Assembly: GCF_002295105.1 (NCBI RefSeq)
Contig: NZ_NSGH01000002.1
Coordinates: 1-64,000 of the forward strand
Length of the DNA stretch: 64,000 bases
DNA from: Salimicrobium humidisoli
GTDB lineage: Bacteria; Bacillota; Bacilli; Bacillales; Halobacillaceae
Direction of reading: 5' to 3'
Shown here: piece by piece, positions 25,007 to 36,467 of the stretch
How positions within the stretch are numbered: position 1 is the first letter of the stretch
How the letters are laid out: every line of letters begins with the position of its first letter
Position numbers and translations under genes: made by a program
Notes under the pieces: model-generated
What the model was told of the DNA's origin: nothing
The model's input: only the letters and a program-made list of their open reading frames with translations
Database searches by the model: none

Positions 25007-26245
25007 TTGTCAAATTTACGGGATGAAGCATTGCATATTCATAGAGTGAACCAGGGAAAACTGGAAACTACCTCGAAAGTCCCTGTACGCAATTCCAGGG
25101 ATTTAAGCTTAGCGTACTCTCCCGGGGTAGCGGAGCCTTGTAAGGAAATTTACGATCACAAGGAAACAGTTTTCGATTACACAATGAAAGGGAACATGGT
25201 GGCAGTCGTCAGTGACGGTTCGGCGGTGCTCGGACTTGGAAACATCGGGGCGGAAGCTTCCCTCCCTGTGATGGAAGGGAAAGCTGCTCTTTTCAAAAGT
25301 TTCGCCGGCGTCGACGCTTTCCCCATCTGCCTGAGCACGAACAACATCGACGAAATAGTTCAGACCGTTAAGCTGATGGAGCCTACGTTCGGAGGTGTGA
25401 ACCTCGAGGACATAGCTGCCCCCAACTGTTTTATCATCGAAGACCGCCTGAAAAAAGAAACGGATATTCCGATTTTCCATGATGATCAGCACGGAACGGC
25501 TATCGTTACCGTGGCAGGGCTGATGAACGCTCTGAAACTTACCGGCCGCTCTTTTTCCGATGTTAAAGTGGTAGCAAACGGAGCAGGGGCTGCAGGGATC
25601 GCCATCATTAAACTGCTTTACCATTTCGGGGTAAGAGATATCATCATGTGTGATTCCCGGGGTGCGATTTACGAAGGGCGCACAGAAGGAATGAACGAAG
25701 TGAAAGATGAAATAGCCAAGATCACGAATAAAGAGAAAGTTTCAGGGAAACTCGAAGACGTAATAGAAGATGCGGACGTTTTCGTCGGAGTCTCCGTAGG
25801 AGGCAGTTTATCCAGCGAGATGGTGTCGAAAATGAAAGAGGAGTCGATCATTTTCGCCATGGCCAACCCGGAACCGGAAATTATGCCGGATGCCGCAAAA
25901 GAGGCCGGCGCCCGTGTAATCGGTACAGGCAGATCCGATTTTCCGAATCAGGTGAATAACGTTCTTGCTTTTCCGGGGATTTTCAGAGGAGCTCTTGACG
26001 TGAGGGCGACGAGGATCAATGAAAAGATGAAAATAGCTGCAGCCGAAGCTATTGCCGAACTCGTAAGTGATGAAGAGCTTGGGGAAGATTATGTAATACC
26101 GGCTCCGTTCGACCCGAGAGTCGCTCCGGCTGTTGCGGCCAGTGTCGCTAAAGCTGCCATGGAATCCGGCGTTGCGAGAAAGCATGTGGACCCTGAACAG
26201 GTAAGCGAAAGAACCCGCGAACTGACGTTAATTGATGAAGATTGA
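25007..26245 (+). CDS. ytsJ: NAD(P)-dependent malic enzyme (YtsJ type)
   Basis: 412 residues, the short prokaryotic malic enzyme without a phosphotransacetylase tail. It decarboxylates malate to pyruvate. Seen: YSPGVAEPC and KGNMVAVVSDGSAVLGLGN near the N-terminus, HDDQHGTAI (metal site, about residue 160), and the NAD(P) fold VVANGAGAAGIA at about 190. In B. subtilis YtsJ is the NADP-preferring form. The TTG start has GAAGGAG upstream. It is followed by the GntR regulator and accDA, so it can supply pyruvate and NADPH for fatty-acid synthesis. Confidence 0.94.
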   Translation: MSNLRDEALHIHRVNQGKLETTSKVPVRNSRDLSLAYSPGVAEPCKEIYDHKETVFDYTMKGNMVAVVSDGSAVLGLGNIGAEASLPVMEGKAALFKSFAGVDAFPICLSTNNIDEIVQTVKLMEPTFGGVNLEDIAAPNCFIIEDRLKKETDIPIFHDDQHGTAIVTVAGLMNALKLTGRSFSDVKVVANGAGAAGIAIIKLLYHFGVRDIIMCDSRGAIYEGRTEGMNEVKDEIAKITNKEKVSGKLEDVIEDADVFVGVSVGGSLSSEMVSKMKEESIIFAMANPEPEIMPDAAKEAGARVIGTGRSDFPNQVNNVLAFPGIFRGALDVRATRINEKMKIAAAEAIAELVSDEELGEDYVIPAPFDPRVAPAVAASVAKAAMESGVARKHVDPEQVSERTRELTLIDED

Positions 26246-26275
26246 GGAGAAGGGTCTGCCTTCTCCTTCGTTTTC
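26246..26275 (+). terminator. Weak hairpin after the malic enzyme
   Basis: GGAGAAGG (26246-26253) pairs with CCTTCTCC (26259-26266), followed by a broken T-run. It probably only attenuates read-through into the regulator and accDA. Confidence 0.5.
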
Positions 26276-26317
26276 GAATGAACCAGTGAATTTACATAGA
26301 AAGGGGAGATGTGCATA

Positions 26318-26926
26318 TTGTCCCCGAATGAGCCCGAAAAGACGAAAGTATATGAAGGGGTGCTCCACCGGCTGAAGGAATTCATAGAGGAAGAAGATGT
26401 CCGTCCCGGAGACAAGCTCCCTTCCGAAAGAGAACTGAGTGATCAGCTTAGTGTCGGGCGTTCCTCGATCAGGGAGGCTCTGCGTGCGCTGGAGCTGCTC
26501 GGACTTATTGAAACGAAAAGAGGGGAAGGCACGTTTTTAAAGGAATACAAAGATTATCACATGATCAATCTGCTTTCGACCTTTATACTGAACAGAAACA
26601 GGACGCGGGAAGAGCTGCATATCGCCAAAAACATGGTAGAGAAAGAAATCATTTTTTTGTCGATAGGCAGACTGTCCGTACCGGAAATCGAACAACTCGA
26701 AGCACACCTCGTTCCATTCGACGGGGAAAGTCATAACGATTTATTCAAAAAACTGTTTGTGGTGCAGAATCAGGAACTGCTTCTTTCTATATGGCAGCTT
26801 CTCACTACGTATCTGGAATCGGTTGAGAATATCCATTATACGAAAGAGTGGCACGAGGAACTTTGCGATGCGCTGCGACGCGGAAACAAGGAAGATATTT
26901 TCGGATTATATGAAAACAGTATTTAA
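26318..26926 (+). CDS. FadR-subfamily GntR transcription regulator
   Basis: 202 residues. The N-terminal winged helix (about 8-75) has the GntR signature [16 protein letters not shown] and [18 protein letters not shown]. The C-terminal helical part (about 85-202) resembles an FCD effector domain but is short and has few metal-binding histidines. The TTG start at 26318 is preferred because AAAGGGGAG lies eight bases before it; the ATG at 26309 abuts that site. Place between malic enzyme and accD suggests control of carbon entry into fatty-acid synthesis. The palindrome at 24918-24930 is its best candidate operator. Confidence 0.85.
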   Translation: MSPNEPEKTKVYEGVLHRLKEFIEEEDVRPGDKLPSERELSDQLSVGRSSIREALRALELLGLIETKRGEGTFLKEYKDYHMINLLSTFILNRNRTREELHIAKNMVEKEIIFLSIGRLSVPEIEQLEAHLVPFDGESHNDLFKKLFVVQNQELLLSIWQLLTTYLESVENIHYTKEWHEELCDALRRGNKEDIFGLYENSI

Positions 26927-26967
26927 ACCACCAATGCGAATACGAAAAGAAAAAGGAGGGTGCCGGA

Positions 26968-27840
26968 ATGTTCCGAGATATGTTTGGAAAAAAGAAAAGA
27001 TATGACTCCGTACCGAGTAAAAAAAGCCGGAAGAACGTACCGGAAGGTCTGATGCAGAAATGTCCGGGCTGTAAGAAGATTTTTTACAGGAAGGAACTGG
27101 ACCGGAATTTATTTGTATGTCCTCACTGTGACTACCATGTAAATCTTACGGCGTACGAACGCATTGAACAGCTCTCGGACGCCGGGTCGTTCGAAGAGTG
27201 GGATGAAAACCTGGAAACCACAAATATTCTGGAATTTCCCGAATACGAAGAGAAGCTTGAAAAAGACAAGAACAAAACGGACCTTAAAGAGGCGATTGTG
27301 ACCGGAAAACTGACGATCGGTGATGCCCCTGCAGCTGTAGCCGTGATGGATTCACGTTTCAGGATGGGAAGTATGGGGGCTGTCGTCGGGGAGAAAATCG
27401 CAAGAGCCGTGGAAAGAGCCCGCAAAGAATCTCTCCCGTTCATCATTTTCACTGCTTCCGGAGGAGCGAGAATGCAGGAGGGAGTCGTAAGTTTAATGCA
27501 GATGGGTAAAACGGCGATAGCTCTCGAACGCCACAGCCGGGCAGGCCTGCTGTTCATTTCGGTTATGACTCATCCTACTACCGGCGGAGTGACGGCAAGT
27601 TTCGCCTCTCTCGGAGACTACAACTTCGCAGAACCCCGCGCGCTGATCGGGTTTGCGGGAAGAAGAATCATTGAACAGACGATCAGGGAAAAGCTCCCCA
27701 AAGATTTTCAGACTTCCGAATTTTTACTCGAACATGGACAGCTGGATCGGATTATACATCGTCATGAATTAAACAGTATTCTTGGAAATGTACTGGATAT
27801 GCACCGGACAGGAGGGGAATCCAATGAAACACGTGCTTGA
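26968..27840 (+). CDS. accD: Acetyl-CoA carboxylase carboxyltransferase beta subunit
   Basis: 290 residues. With AccA it transfers the carboxyl group from biotin to acetyl-CoA, forming malonyl-CoA. The N-terminal zinc ribbon is complete (CPGC and CPHC, residues 32-54). The crotonase-like core has [12 protein letters not shown] and [21 protein letters not shown] precedes the ATG. The last 17 bases overlap the accA start, suggesting translational coupling and equal subunit output. Confidence 0.96.
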   Translation: MFRDMFGKKKRYDSVPSKKSRKNVPEGLMQKCPGCKKIFYRKELDRNLFVCPHCDYHVNLTAYERIEQLSDAGSFEEWDENLETTNILEFPEYEEKLEKDKNKTDLKEAIVTGKLTIGDAPAAVAVMDSRFRMGSMGAVVGEKIARAVERARKESLPFIIFTASGGARMQEGVVSLMQMGKTAIALERHSRAGLLFISVMTHPTTGGVTASFASLGDYNFAEPRALIGFAGRRIIEQTIREKLPKDFQTSEFLLEHGQLDRIIHRHELNSILGNVLDMHRTGGESNETRA

Positions 27841-28786
27841 TTTTGAAAGACCGGTTATCGACCTTCGCGAAAAAATTTCAGAACTGAAAAAGCTGACGGA
27901 AGAGAAAGATATAGATCTGGCGGAGGAAATCAGTACTCTTGAAGAAAGACTTGAGAAACTGGAGCATGATGTTTATACCAATCTGAAGCCGTGGGACAGA
28001 GTTCAGATGGCCCGGCACCCGGAACGGCCGACGACTCTCGACTACGTCAATCATCTTTTTGACGGGTTTCTGGAAATGTACGGAGATCGTCATTTCGGTG
28101 ATGACCCTGCCATCATCGGTGGAATAGCCAAATTCGAAGGTACACCGGTTACAGTGATCGGCCATCAGCGCGGGAAACATACGAAAGAGAACATATACAG
28201 AAATTTCGGCATGCCTCATCCGGAAGGTTACAGAAAAGCTTTGAGACTGATGAAGCAGGCCGAGAAATTCCGGCGTCCTGTAATAACGTTCATAGATACG
28301 AAGGGAGCCTATCCCGGGAAAGCAGCTGAGGAAAGAGGACAGAGTGAAGCGATAGCAAGGAATCTAATGGAGATGGCCGGGCTTGATGTCCCTGTCATAT
28401 GCGTCGTTATCGGTGAAGGAGGAAGCGGGGGAGCGCTCGGTATCGGAATAGGGGACAGGATTCTGATGCTTGAGAACGCTACATATTCCGTTATATCACC
28501 GGAAGGAGCGGCTTCTATTCTATGGAAGGATGCTGCTTATGCCAAACAGGCGGCAGAATCAATGAAAATCACTTCGTATGATCTGGAACAGCTGCACATC
28601 ATCGATGAACTGATACCGGAAATTATGGGAGGCGCTCATAAAGAAATCGAAAATCAGGCTGAAATTCTGAAACCATACCTCCGTTCTTCGCTTGAAGAAT
28701 TGTCTGCTATGGATAATGAACAACGTCTGGAGAAAAGATATGAGAAGTACAAAAATATTGGCGCGTATGCAGCAATTGAGATATAA
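27824..28786 (+). CDS. accA: Acetyl-CoA carboxylase carboxyltransferase alpha subunit
   Basis: 320 residues from the ATG at 27824, which AGGAGGGG precedes. Partner of AccD. N-terminal helical hairpin (to about 60), then the crotonase-like core with [36 protein letters not shown] and [10 protein letters not shown]. The start lies inside the end of accD. A weak hairpin follows, then pfkA. Confidence 0.96.
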   Translation: MKHVLDFERPVIDLREKISELKKLTEEKDIDLAEEISTLEERLEKLEHDVYTNLKPWDRVQMARHPERPTTLDYVNHLFDGFLEMYGDRHFGDDPAIIGGIAKFEGTPVTVIGHQRGKHTKENIYRNFGMPHPEGYRKALRLMKQAEKFRRPVITFIDTKGAYPGKAAEERGQSEAIARNLMEMAGLDVPVICVVIGEGGSGGALGIGIGDRILMLENATYSVISPEGAASILWKDAAYAKQAAESMKITSYDLEQLHIIDELIPEIMGGAHKEIENQAEILKPYLRSSLEELSAMDNEQRLEKRYEKYKNIGAYAAIEI

Positions 28787-28819
28787 TTAAGACAGTTGAA
28801 TCAGGAGAGGGAAGCCCGT

Positions 28820-28846
28820 AGTCGCACTATTTTTGTGCGACTTTTC
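28820..28846 (+). terminator. Terminator between accA and pfkA
   Basis: AGTCGCAC / GTGCGACT with a 7-base loop and four T. Modest strength, so some read-through is likely. Confidence 0.6.
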
Positions 28847-28860
28847 CCGTCTTTAGGGTG

Positions 28861-28874
28861 TGATAACGTTATCA
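28861..28874. promoter_or_regulatory. CcpA (cre) site upstream of pfkA
   Basis: TGATAACGTTATCA is a perfect 14-bp palindrome matching TGWNANCGNTNWCA at every position. It stands 108 bp before pfkA and is followed by a small hairpin (ATCGGA / TCCGAT, 28883-28898). No clear sigma-A promoter is visible, so whether it activates or represses cannot be said. Confidence 0.7.
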
Positions 28875-28975
28875 TTTCAAGTATCGGAGCTGTCCGATCA
28901 CTTCCCCCGCATATTTAAGTTGTTTAGAACCTCCTGATGAAAGGGAAAAGAAAGAAAGAAAATTAAACGAGGTGA

Positions 28976-29941
<966 letters not shown>

Positions 29942-29975
29942 CGTTACACGGTTTCATTAAGGGGAGGAATTAGCA

Positions 29976-31739
29976 ATGCTCAGAAAAACTAAAATTGTAA
30001 GTACTATCGGACCTGCATCCGAAAAACCCGAAATTTTAAAAGAGCTTATTGATGCGGGGATGGATGTGGCCCGGCTCAACTTTTCGCATGGAGACTTTGA
30101 AGAACATGGAAGCCGGATTGAGAATATAAGAAAAGCCTCAAAGGAAGCTGGAAAAACGGTAGCTATCCTTCTTGATACAAAGGGCCCGGAAATCCGCACG
30201 GGTGATATGGCGGAGAAAGAGGTTTATCTGAAAAGAGACTCTACCCTTTACGTTTCCATGACTCCGGTTGCAGGAAATGAAGAGAGGATTTCCGTGACGT
30301 ATCCCGGACTCATAGACGACGTTCACAAGGGTTCCAAAATCCTTCTGGATGACGGCCTTATCGAACTGCTCGTCGAGGAAATTGATAAAGAGAACAATGA
30401 AATTAAAACGACGGTCCTGAACAACGGTCCTATCAAAAGTAAAAAAGGGGTCAACGTTCCGAACGTAAGTGTCAATCTTCCCGGCATGACCGATAAAGAT
30501 GCGAAAGATATTGAGTTCGGCGTGGAGCAGGGAGTCGATTTTATAGCTGCGTCTTTCGTGCGCCGGGCTTCGGACGTACTGGAAATCAAGGAGCTTCTGG
30601 AAAGAAAGAACGCAAGTGATGTACAGATCATTCCTAAGATCGAAAACCAGGAAGGCGTGGACAACATAGAGGCCATCCTTAAAGTGAGTGATGGTCTGAT
30701 GGTAGCGCGTGGAGATCTCGGGGTGGAAATACCTGCAGAAGATGTGCCGCTTGTCCAGAAACAACTTATCCGAAAATGTAACCAGGCCGGAAAACCTGTA
30801 ATTACTGCTACTCAGATGCTCGATTCCATGCAGCACAACCCACGCCCGACGCGTGCGGAAGCATCAGACGTGGCGAATGCGATATTCGATGGCACCGATG
30901 CCATTATGCTTTCCGGAGAGACGGCTGCGGGAGATTACCCTGTAGCTTCTGTTCAGACGATGGCCAATATAGCCAAAAAGACGGAGACCGGACTTGATTA
31001 CGCTTCTATCCTGAGTGAGCGTTCAAAACACACGACGATGACGATAACGGATGCAATCAGTCAATCTGTCACTCACACGGCTATCAATCTGGACGTAAAT
31101 GCTATCATCACCCCGACCGAAAGCGGCCATACTGCTCGCATGGTATCCAAATACCGCTCCCAGTCGCCGATTCTTGCGGTAACTTCAAATGAAAAAGTGA
31201 ACCGCAAACTTTCTCTTGTCTGGGGAGTTCACGCGCTTATGGGAGAAAGAGCTGCTTCGACGGACGAAATGCTTGAAACGGCAATTGAAAAAGGAATTGA
31301 TTCAGGTCTCGTAGAGCACGGAGACAGAGTCATCATTACAGCCGGAGTACCGGTAGGTGAAAGTGGTACGACCAATCTGATGAAAGTGCACGTAATCGGT
31401 AATGTACTCACGAACGGACAGGGCATCGGTCAGGTAAGTGCCTCGGGCCGGGCAGTGGTAGCTGAAAACGCAGAGGATGCCAATGCCCGTGTTGAAGAGG
31501 GGGATATCCTCGTCACGTTCGGTACGGACAAAGAGATGATGCCGGCTATCGAGAAAGCCAAAGGTCTCGTAACAGTCGAAGGGGGACTTACATCTCACGC
31601 GGCTGTAGTAGGTTTGAGTCTCGGTATCCCGGTTATCGTCGGTACCGATGAAGCGCTCGAGAAAATTGAAGATTATACAGACATCACTATTGACGGAGCT
31701 CAGGGAAAAATCTATAAGGGGCATACCGGAATACTTTAA
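29976..31739 (+). CDS. pyk: Pyruvate kinase with C-terminal PEP-utiliser-like domain
   Basis: 587 residues. The catalytic barrel and lid (about 1-330) contain [10 protein letters not shown], the [14 protein letters not shown] motif and ATQMLDSM. A regulatory alpha-beta domain (about 350-470) follows. The extra C-terminal segment (about 475-587) has [22 protein letters not shown], the swivelling PEP-utiliser domain typical of Bacillus and Geobacillus enzymes, and its phospho-His equivalent is present. Makes ATP and pyruvate from PEP. GGGGAGG precedes the ATG. Confidence 0.97.
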   Translation: MLRKTKIVSTIGPASEKPEILKELIDAGMDVARLNFSHGDFEEHGSRIENIRKASKEAGKTVAILLDTKGPEIRTGDMAEKEVYLKRDSTLYVSMTPVAGNEERISVTYPGLIDDVHKGSKILLDDGLIELLVEEIDKENNEIKTTVLNNGPIKSKKGVNVPNVSVNLPGMTDKDAKDIEFGVEQGVDFIAASFVRRASDVLEIKELLERKNASDVQIIPKIENQEGVDNIEAILKVSDGLMVARGDLGVEIPAEDVPLVQKQLIRKCNQAGKPVITATQMLDSMQHNPRPTRAEASDVANAIFDGTDAIMLSGETAAGDYPVASVQTMANIAKKTETGLDYASILSERSKHTTMTITDAISQSVTHTAINLDVNAIITPTESGHTARMVSKYRSQSPILAVTSNEKVNRKLSLVWGVHALMGERAASTDEMLETAIEKGIDSGLVEHGDRVIITAGVPVGESGTTNLMKVHVIGNVLTNGQGIGQVSASGRAVVAENAEDANARVEEGDILVTFGTDKEMMPAIEKAKGLVTVEGGLTSHAAVVGLSLGIPVIVGTDEALEKIEDYTDITIDGAQGKIYKGHTGIL

Positions 31740-31740
31740 C

Positions 31741-31769
31741 AAAGACGGGGGAAACCCCGTCTTTTTATT
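31741..31769 (+). terminator. Terminator of pfkA-pyk
   Basis: AAAGACGGGG / CCCCGTCTTT with a GAAA tetraloop and a T-run, immediately after the pyk stop. Confidence 0.92.
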
Positions 31770-31849
31770 AGGTCAGCGTAAGAGACACGTGATAAACTGA
31801 AGTCACAGAAAGACTTTATCTGCACTTCGGTACGGAAAGGAGTGATGAC

Positions 31850-32242
31850 ATGTTTAAGTGGCTGTTTTTAATCATCCTCATTATACCGGCCCTGGAGATC
31901 GGTATTTTGATATGGAGTGGAAACATCATAGGACCTCTCTGGGTAATACTTCTTATAATTACCACCGGTGCAATCGGTGCCTGGCTGGCAAAAAAGGAAG
32001 GGCTGGAAACGATCAGGGATTTCCAGGACTCCTTACGGAGGGGCAACCCGCCGAGGCATACTCTGCTTGACGGTGCCTGTATTCTCGTCGGTGGAGCTGT
32101 TTTGCTGACGCCCGGATTCATTACGGATGCAATAGGTTTTCTGCTTCTTTTCCCTGTGACGAGACGTCCGATCAAAAAAGTGGTTATGAAAGCCATTGAG
32201 AAGGGTATGAGTAATGGAACGATCACTATTCACAGAAGATGA
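31850..32242 (+). CDS. fxsA: FxsA family membrane protein
   Basis: 130 residues with hydrophobic helices at about 3-20, 26-46 and 76-100 and a basic cytoplasmic tail. Conserved LEIGILIWSGNIIGPLWVI and LLTPGFITDAIGFLLL segments identify FxsA, named in E. coli for suppressing phage F-plasmid exclusion; its normal role is unknown. AAAGGAGTG precedes the ATG. Matches B. subtilis ytzA after pyk. The ytvI and ytwI genes that follow there are absent. Confidence 0.9.
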   Translation: MFKWLFLIILIIPALEIGILIWSGNIIGPLWVILLIITTGAIGAWLAKKEGLETIRDFQDSLRRGNPPRHTLLDGACILVGGAVLLTPGFITDAIGFLLLFPVTRRPIKKVVMKAIEKGMSNGTITIHRR

Positions 32243-32282
32243 GCCGCGTCTCTTTTTCAGTGAATTAATGATGTTTTAAAAG

Positions 32283-32298
32283 AAATCAAACGGTTTCA
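32283..32298. promoter_or_regulatory. Candidate cre upstream of citZ
   Basis: Read on the minus strand, TTGAAACCGTTTGATT fits the 16-base cre consensus with one mismatch. It shares 11 bases (AAACGGTTTCA) with the palindrome before the universal stress gene. citZ is repressed by CcpA in B. subtilis. A TATAAT at 32355-32360, with a GGGAA-T-TTCCC repeat just before it, is the likely promoter region. Confidence 0.5.
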
Positions 32299-32427
32299 AT
32301 TCACATTCTTTTCGAAATAATTTATAATTGTGGTTGGGGAATTTCCCGATAAGTTATAATAAGTAATTTGAAACACGTTTTTTAGAAACGGAAAGTGATT
32401 TTTAATTTTTAAAAGGGGGAAAGTTCT

Positions 32428-33546
32428 ATGGCATCTACTAAAGGATTGGAAGGAATTACAGCTACGGAGTCATCAATCAGTTCAATCATTGATGATAAAC
32501 TGACATATGCAGGTTACGATATTGATGATCTTGCTACAAACTCAAGTTTCGAAGAGGTAATTTATCTGCTTTGGAACCAGAAGCTTCCGAACAAAGCACA
32601 GCTGGATGAACTGAAAAGTGCGCTTGCCAATGAAATGGAAGTGCCTGAGGGTATCATCGATCATCTTAAATCCTATGATTTGAAAACGGTTAATCCTATG
32701 GCTGCTCTCAGAACTTCCATCTCCATGCTCGGTGTTCTGGACAGTGAAGCCGAAGAAATGGATGAAGAAATGAACAAGCGTAAAGCAGTTCGTATCCAGG
32801 CTAAAATACCGACGATAGTTACTGCTTTTGGTCGCATCCGTAAGGGTGAAGAACCGGTGAAACCGAAAAAGGGTCTCAGTTTTGCGGCTAACTTCCTTTA
32901 TATGCTGAACGGCAAAGAGCCTGAGAATCTGGAAGTGGAAGCGTTCAATAAAGCGCTTGTGCTGCACGCTGATCATGAACTGAATGCCTCTACGTTCACT
33001 GCACGTGTATGTGTAGCCACCATGAGTGACATTTACTCCGGTATTACAGCGGCCATCAGTGCTTTGAAAGGACCGCTTCACGGTGGAGCGAACGAACGTG
33101 TTATGGCTATGCTCACTGAAATAGGTGAAGTGGATAATGCCATTCCACACATTGAGAAGAAGCTTGAAAACAAAGAGAAAATTATGGGGATGGGTCACCG
33201 CGTTTATAAAAACGGAGATCCGCGTGCGAAGCATCTGAAAGAAATGTCCCGCGAACTGACAGGACTGACAGGACATTCGAAATTCTATGATATGTCCGAA
33301 AAAATCGAAGAATATATCAAAGAAAATAAAGGACTGCCGGCAAACGTGGATTTCTATTCCGCATCCGTCTATCACAGTCTTGGTATCGACCATGACCTGT
33401 TCACGCCTATTTTTGCCGTAAGTCGTACGTCCGGCTGGCTTGCCCATATTCTTGAACAGTACAACGACAACCGTCTGATCCGTCCTCGTGCCGAGTATGT
33501 GGGACCGAAAAACCAGACGTATAAGCCGGTGGAGGAGCGTTCCTGA
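32428..33546 (+). CDS. citZ: Citrate synthase
   Basis: 372 residues, the short Gram-positive type. Condenses oxaloacetate and acetyl-CoA. Seen: LHADHELNASTFTARV (catalytic His region near 185), GPLHGGANERVM, MGMGHRVYKNGDPRA, and FYSASVYHSLGI near the C-terminus with the catalytic Asp/Arg residues around. AAAAGGGGGAAAG precedes the ATG. First gene of the conserved citZ-icd-mdh set. Confidence 0.96.
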   Translation: MASTKGLEGITATESSISSIIDDKLTYAGYDIDDLATNSSFEEVIYLLWNQKLPNKAQLDELKSALANEMEVPEGIIDHLKSYDLKTVNPMAALRTSISMLGVLDSEAEEMDEEMNKRKAVRIQAKIPTIVTAFGRIRKGEEPVKPKKGLSFAANFLYMLNGKEPENLEVEAFNKALVLHADHELNASTFTARVCVATMSDIYSGITAAISALKGPLHGGANERVMAMLTEIGEVDNAIPHIEKKLENKEKIMGMGHRVYKNGDPRAKHLKEMSRELTGLTGHSKFYDMSEKIEEYIKENKGLPANVDFYSASVYHSLGIDHDLFTPIFAVSRTSGWLAHILEQYNDNRLIRPRAEYVGPKNQTYKPVEERS

Positions 33547-33616
33547 CCATCAGGCTTTTCCTTTTACTAAACATCACGTATGATAGGTAATGAATCATTT
33601 AACAGGAGGGAACATC

Positions 33617-34891
33617 ATGTCAGAAGCAAAGAAAATCACTGTAGAAGAAAATGGAGAATTAAACGTACCTAACTACGCAGTTATTCCTTATATCGAAGGC
33701 GACGGAACCGGACCCGATATCTGGGCAGCCGCGAGCCGTGTCATAGAAGCAGCTGTAGATAAAGCATATAACGGCGAGAAAGCGATAGAATGGAAAGAAG
33801 TGTATGCCGGTCAGAAATCATACGACAAAACCGAAGAATGGTTGCCGGAGGAAACTCTAAACACGATCCGTGATTACAAAATCGCTATTAAAGGTCCGTT
33901 GACGACTCCTATCGGTGGAGGCATCCGTTCTCTTAACGTGGCTCTGCGTCAGGAACTCGATCTGTTCACCTGCCTTCGTCCGGTCCGTTATGTTGAAGGT
34001 GTACCGTCCCCGGTGAAACGTCCGGAAGATACGGATATGGTCATTTTCCGCGAGAACACTGAAGATATTTATGCCGGAATCGAATGGCAGAAAGGTTCTG
34101 ATGAAGTCAAGAAAGTCATCGACTTCTTCCAGAACGAAATGGGTGTACATAACATCCGCTTCCCGGAAACTTCCGGAATCGGTGTGAAACCTGTCTCCGA
34201 AGAAGGAACGAAACGTCTTGTACGTGCGGCTATCGACTACGCATTCAATGAAGGCCGTCGTAACGTGACGCTCGTACACAAAGGAAACATTATGAAGTTC
34301 ACCGAAGGTTCCTTCAAAGCATGGGGATACGAAGTAGCGGAAGAAGAATACGGTGATAAAGTGTTCACATGGGCTGAATACGACCGTATCGTTGAAAAAG
34401 AAGGAAAAGAAGCGGCGAACAAAGCACAGGATGAAGCAGAAAAAGCAGGTAAGATGATTGTGAAAGATGCAATTGCAGACATCTTCCTTCAGCAGATTCT
34501 GACTCGTCCGAGTGAATTCGACGTCGTCGCAACTATGAACCTGAACGGCGACTATATCTCTGACGCACTTGCAGCTCAGGTAGGCGGTATCGGTATTGCA
34601 CCGGGTGCGAACATCAACTACAACACCGGACACGCTATTTTCGAAGCTACTCATGGTACTGCTCCGAAGTATGCCGGTATGGACAAAGTCAACCCGTCCT
34701 CCCTTATCCTCTCCGGTGTACTTATGCTTGAACACCTTGGATGGAGAGAAGCTGCAGAGCTCATTTCCAAATCGATGGATAAAACGATCGGAAGTAAAGT
34801 AGTGACGTATGATTTTGCCCGTATGATGGAAGGTGCGACAGAAGTTAAAACATCCCAGTTCGGTGATGAACTGATCAAGAACATGGACTGA
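33617..34891 (+). CDS. icd: Isocitrate dehydrogenase (NADP)
   Basis: 424 residues from the ATG at 33617 (GGAGGGAA upstream); an in-frame ATG nine codons earlier has no ribosome site. Oxidatively decarboxylates isocitrate to 2-oxoglutarate. Seen: [12 protein letters not shown], the substrate Ser/Asn/Arg loop [27 protein letters not shown], and the C-terminal NADP pocket HGTAPKYAG. The stop is 18 bp before the mdh ATG. Confidence 0.96.
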   Translation: MSEAKKITVEENGELNVPNYAVIPYIEGDGTGPDIWAAASRVIEAAVDKAYNGEKAIEWKEVYAGQKSYDKTEEWLPEETLNTIRDYKIAIKGPLTTPIGGGIRSLNVALRQELDLFTCLRPVRYVEGVPSPVKRPEDTDMVIFRENTEDIYAGIEWQKGSDEVKKVIDFFQNEMGVHNIRFPETSGIGVKPVSEEGTKRLVRAAIDYAFNEGRRNVTLVHKGNIMKFTEGSFKAWGYEVAEEEYGDKVFTWAEYDRIVEKEGKEAANKAQDEAEKAGKMIVKDAIADIFLQQILTRPSEFDVVATMNLNGDYISDALAAQVGGIGIAPGANINYNTGHAIFEATHGTAPKYAGMDKVNPSSLILSGVLMLEHLGWREAAELISKSMDKTIGSKVVTYDFARMMEGATEVKTSQFGDELIKNMD

Positions 34892-34909
34892 TTGAAGGAG
34901 GCGCAAAGG

Positions 34910-35848
34910 ATGGGAATGAAGCGACCGAAAGTCTCGGTGATCGGTGCCGGTTTCACCGGTGCCACCACCGCTCTGATGACAGCCCAGAAAGAACTGGCTG
35001 ACGTTGTGCTTGTGGATGTTCCTGATCAGGAGGACCCTGCGAAAGGGAAAGCTCTTGATATGTTTGAAGCAAGTCCTGTACAGGGATTTGATGCAAAAAT
35101 CAAAGGCACTTCTGATTATGCAGACACGAAGGGTTCGGATGTAGTCGTCATTACGGCCGGTATAGCCCGAAAACCGGGAATGAGCCGTGATGATCTCGTT
35201 AATACGAACGCCGGTATTATGCAAAAAGTCACGAAAGAGGTCGTGAAGTATTCACCTGAGTGCTATATTATTGTATTGACGAACCCTGTTGATGCAATGA
35301 CTTACAGCGTTTTCCGGGAGTCCGGATTTCCGAAACACCGGATACTCGGACAGTCGGGTGTCCTTGATACTGCCAGGTTCCGGAGCTTCATCGCCGAGGA
35401 ATTGAACGTCTCCGTCAAGGACGTAACGGGATTCGTTCTCGGCGGTCACGGAGACGACATGGTTCCGATGATCCGCTATTCCAGTGTCGGTGGTGTCCCG
35501 CTTCATAAACTGATTTCTTCCGAAAGAATCGAAGAAATAATTGAACGGACCCGGAAAGGCGGAGGAGAAATCGTCGGTCTGCTGGGGAACGGAAGTGCTT
35601 ATTATGCCCCTGCCGCTTCCATTGTACAGATGGTGGAAGCGATTATTAAAGATCAGCGGCGTCTCTTGCCTGCAATTGCCTACCTGGAAGGGGAATACGG
35701 CTATGATGGCATTTATCTCGGCGTCCCTGTCATTTTAGGGGGCGACGGTGTAGAAGAGATTATTGAGCTTGATCTGACCGGTGAAGAAAAAGAACAGCTG
35801 GATAAATCGGCTGACTCCGTCAGAAAAGTACTTGATATACTGAAATAG
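34910..35848 (+). CDS. mdh: Malate dehydrogenase
   Basis: 312 residues from the ATG at 34910, preceded by GAAGGAGG; the six extra N-terminal codons of the open frame lie over that site. LDH-like [18 protein letters not shown] (NAD fold), [18 protein letters not shown] with the substrate arginine, [10 protein letters not shown] and GGHGDDMV with the catalytic His. Oxidises malate to oxaloacetate for citZ. A terminator follows. Confidence 0.96.
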   Translation: MGMKRPKVSVIGAGFTGATTALMTAQKELADVVLVDVPDQEDPAKGKALDMFEASPVQGFDAKIKGTSDYADTKGSDVVVITAGIARKPGMSRDDLVNTNAGIMQKVTKEVVKYSPECYIIVLTNPVDAMTYSVFRESGFPKHRILGQSGVLDTARFRSFIAEELNVSVKDVTGFVLGGHGDDMVPMIRYSSVGGVPLHKLISSERIEEIIERTRKGGGEIVGLLGNGSAYYAPAASIVQMVEAIIKDQRRLLPAIAYLEGEYGYDGIYLGVPVILGGDGVEEIIELDLTGEEKEQLDKSADSVRKVLDILK

Positions 35849-35858
35849 TTAAGAGAAG

Positions 35859-35887
35859 GCTCGAGGAATTTCCTCGGGTCTTTTTTT
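35859..35887 (+). terminator. Terminator of citZ-icd-mdh
   Basis: CTCGAGGA pairs with TCCTCGGG (one G-T pair), then seven T. Confidence 0.88.
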
Positions 35888-35903
35888 AAAAAGGAGGAAA
35901 ACA

Positions 35904-36380
35904 ATGCTTGATAAAAAACGTAAACTTGGTAAAAAGATCGATGAATTAACAGTTGGCGAGATGTATGAAACGGTCTGTGAAGTGAATGATAAAGACCTGC
36001 TGATTTACATGGGCTTGACCGACGACGCCAATCCCCTTTACCTTCAACATGATTACGCCTCACAGACTCCTTTTCAACGCCCTGTCGTGCCGCCTGTTAT
36101 GCTCCAGGGAATGATTACCCAGGCCGTATCCATGCACCTGCCCGGCCCCGGCAGTCACCTTACGTATCAGGAAATCACCTACCCTAAACATGTCCATCAT
36201 TATGAGACAATCACCTTCATCTACAAAATCGAAAAAATATTAGACGAAGAGCACTTGATCTATATAAGTGTACAGGGTGAGGACAGTTCGGGTGACGTGG
36301 TAGTTCATGGAATGCTCCACGTGGTACCGCCCTATGAGCCTGATTCTTTGAATTCTATATCCCTTGAGAACTTTTATTAA
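35904..36380 (+). CDS. MaoC-fold (hotdog) protein
   Basis: 158 residues, one hotdog domain of the MaoC dehydratase type. In R-specific enoyl-CoA hydratases the motif is D-x-N-P-x-H, with Asp and His catalytic. Here it reads LTDDANPLYLQ, so the Asp is kept but the His is replaced by Tyr (about residue 48). It may bind acyl-thioesters without hydrating them, or act differently. AAAAGGAGG precedes the ATG. A related gene lies between mdh and phoP in several Bacillaceae. Role unknown. Confidence 0.8.
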   Translation: MLDKKRKLGKKIDELTVGEMYETVCEVNDKDLLIYMGLTDDANPLYLQHDYASQTPFQRPVVPPVMLQGMITQAVSMHLPGPGSHLTYQEITYPKHVHHYETITFIYKIEKILDEEHLIYISVQGEDSSGDVVVHGMLHVVPPYEPDSLNSISLENFY

Positions 36381-36467
36381 TCTTTTGTAAAATTTGTTCA
36401 TGAATAAAGAAATGTGCAGGGGATACAAGGTATGATAGAGAAAAGTCAGAAATAGGGGGCAGGGGGA

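Noticed and set aside
33857-35224. 455-codon open frame on the minus strand across icd and mdh
   Set aside because: A mirror of two conserved enzymes, with no ribosome site or recognisable motif. Its length follows from the codon bias of the real genes.
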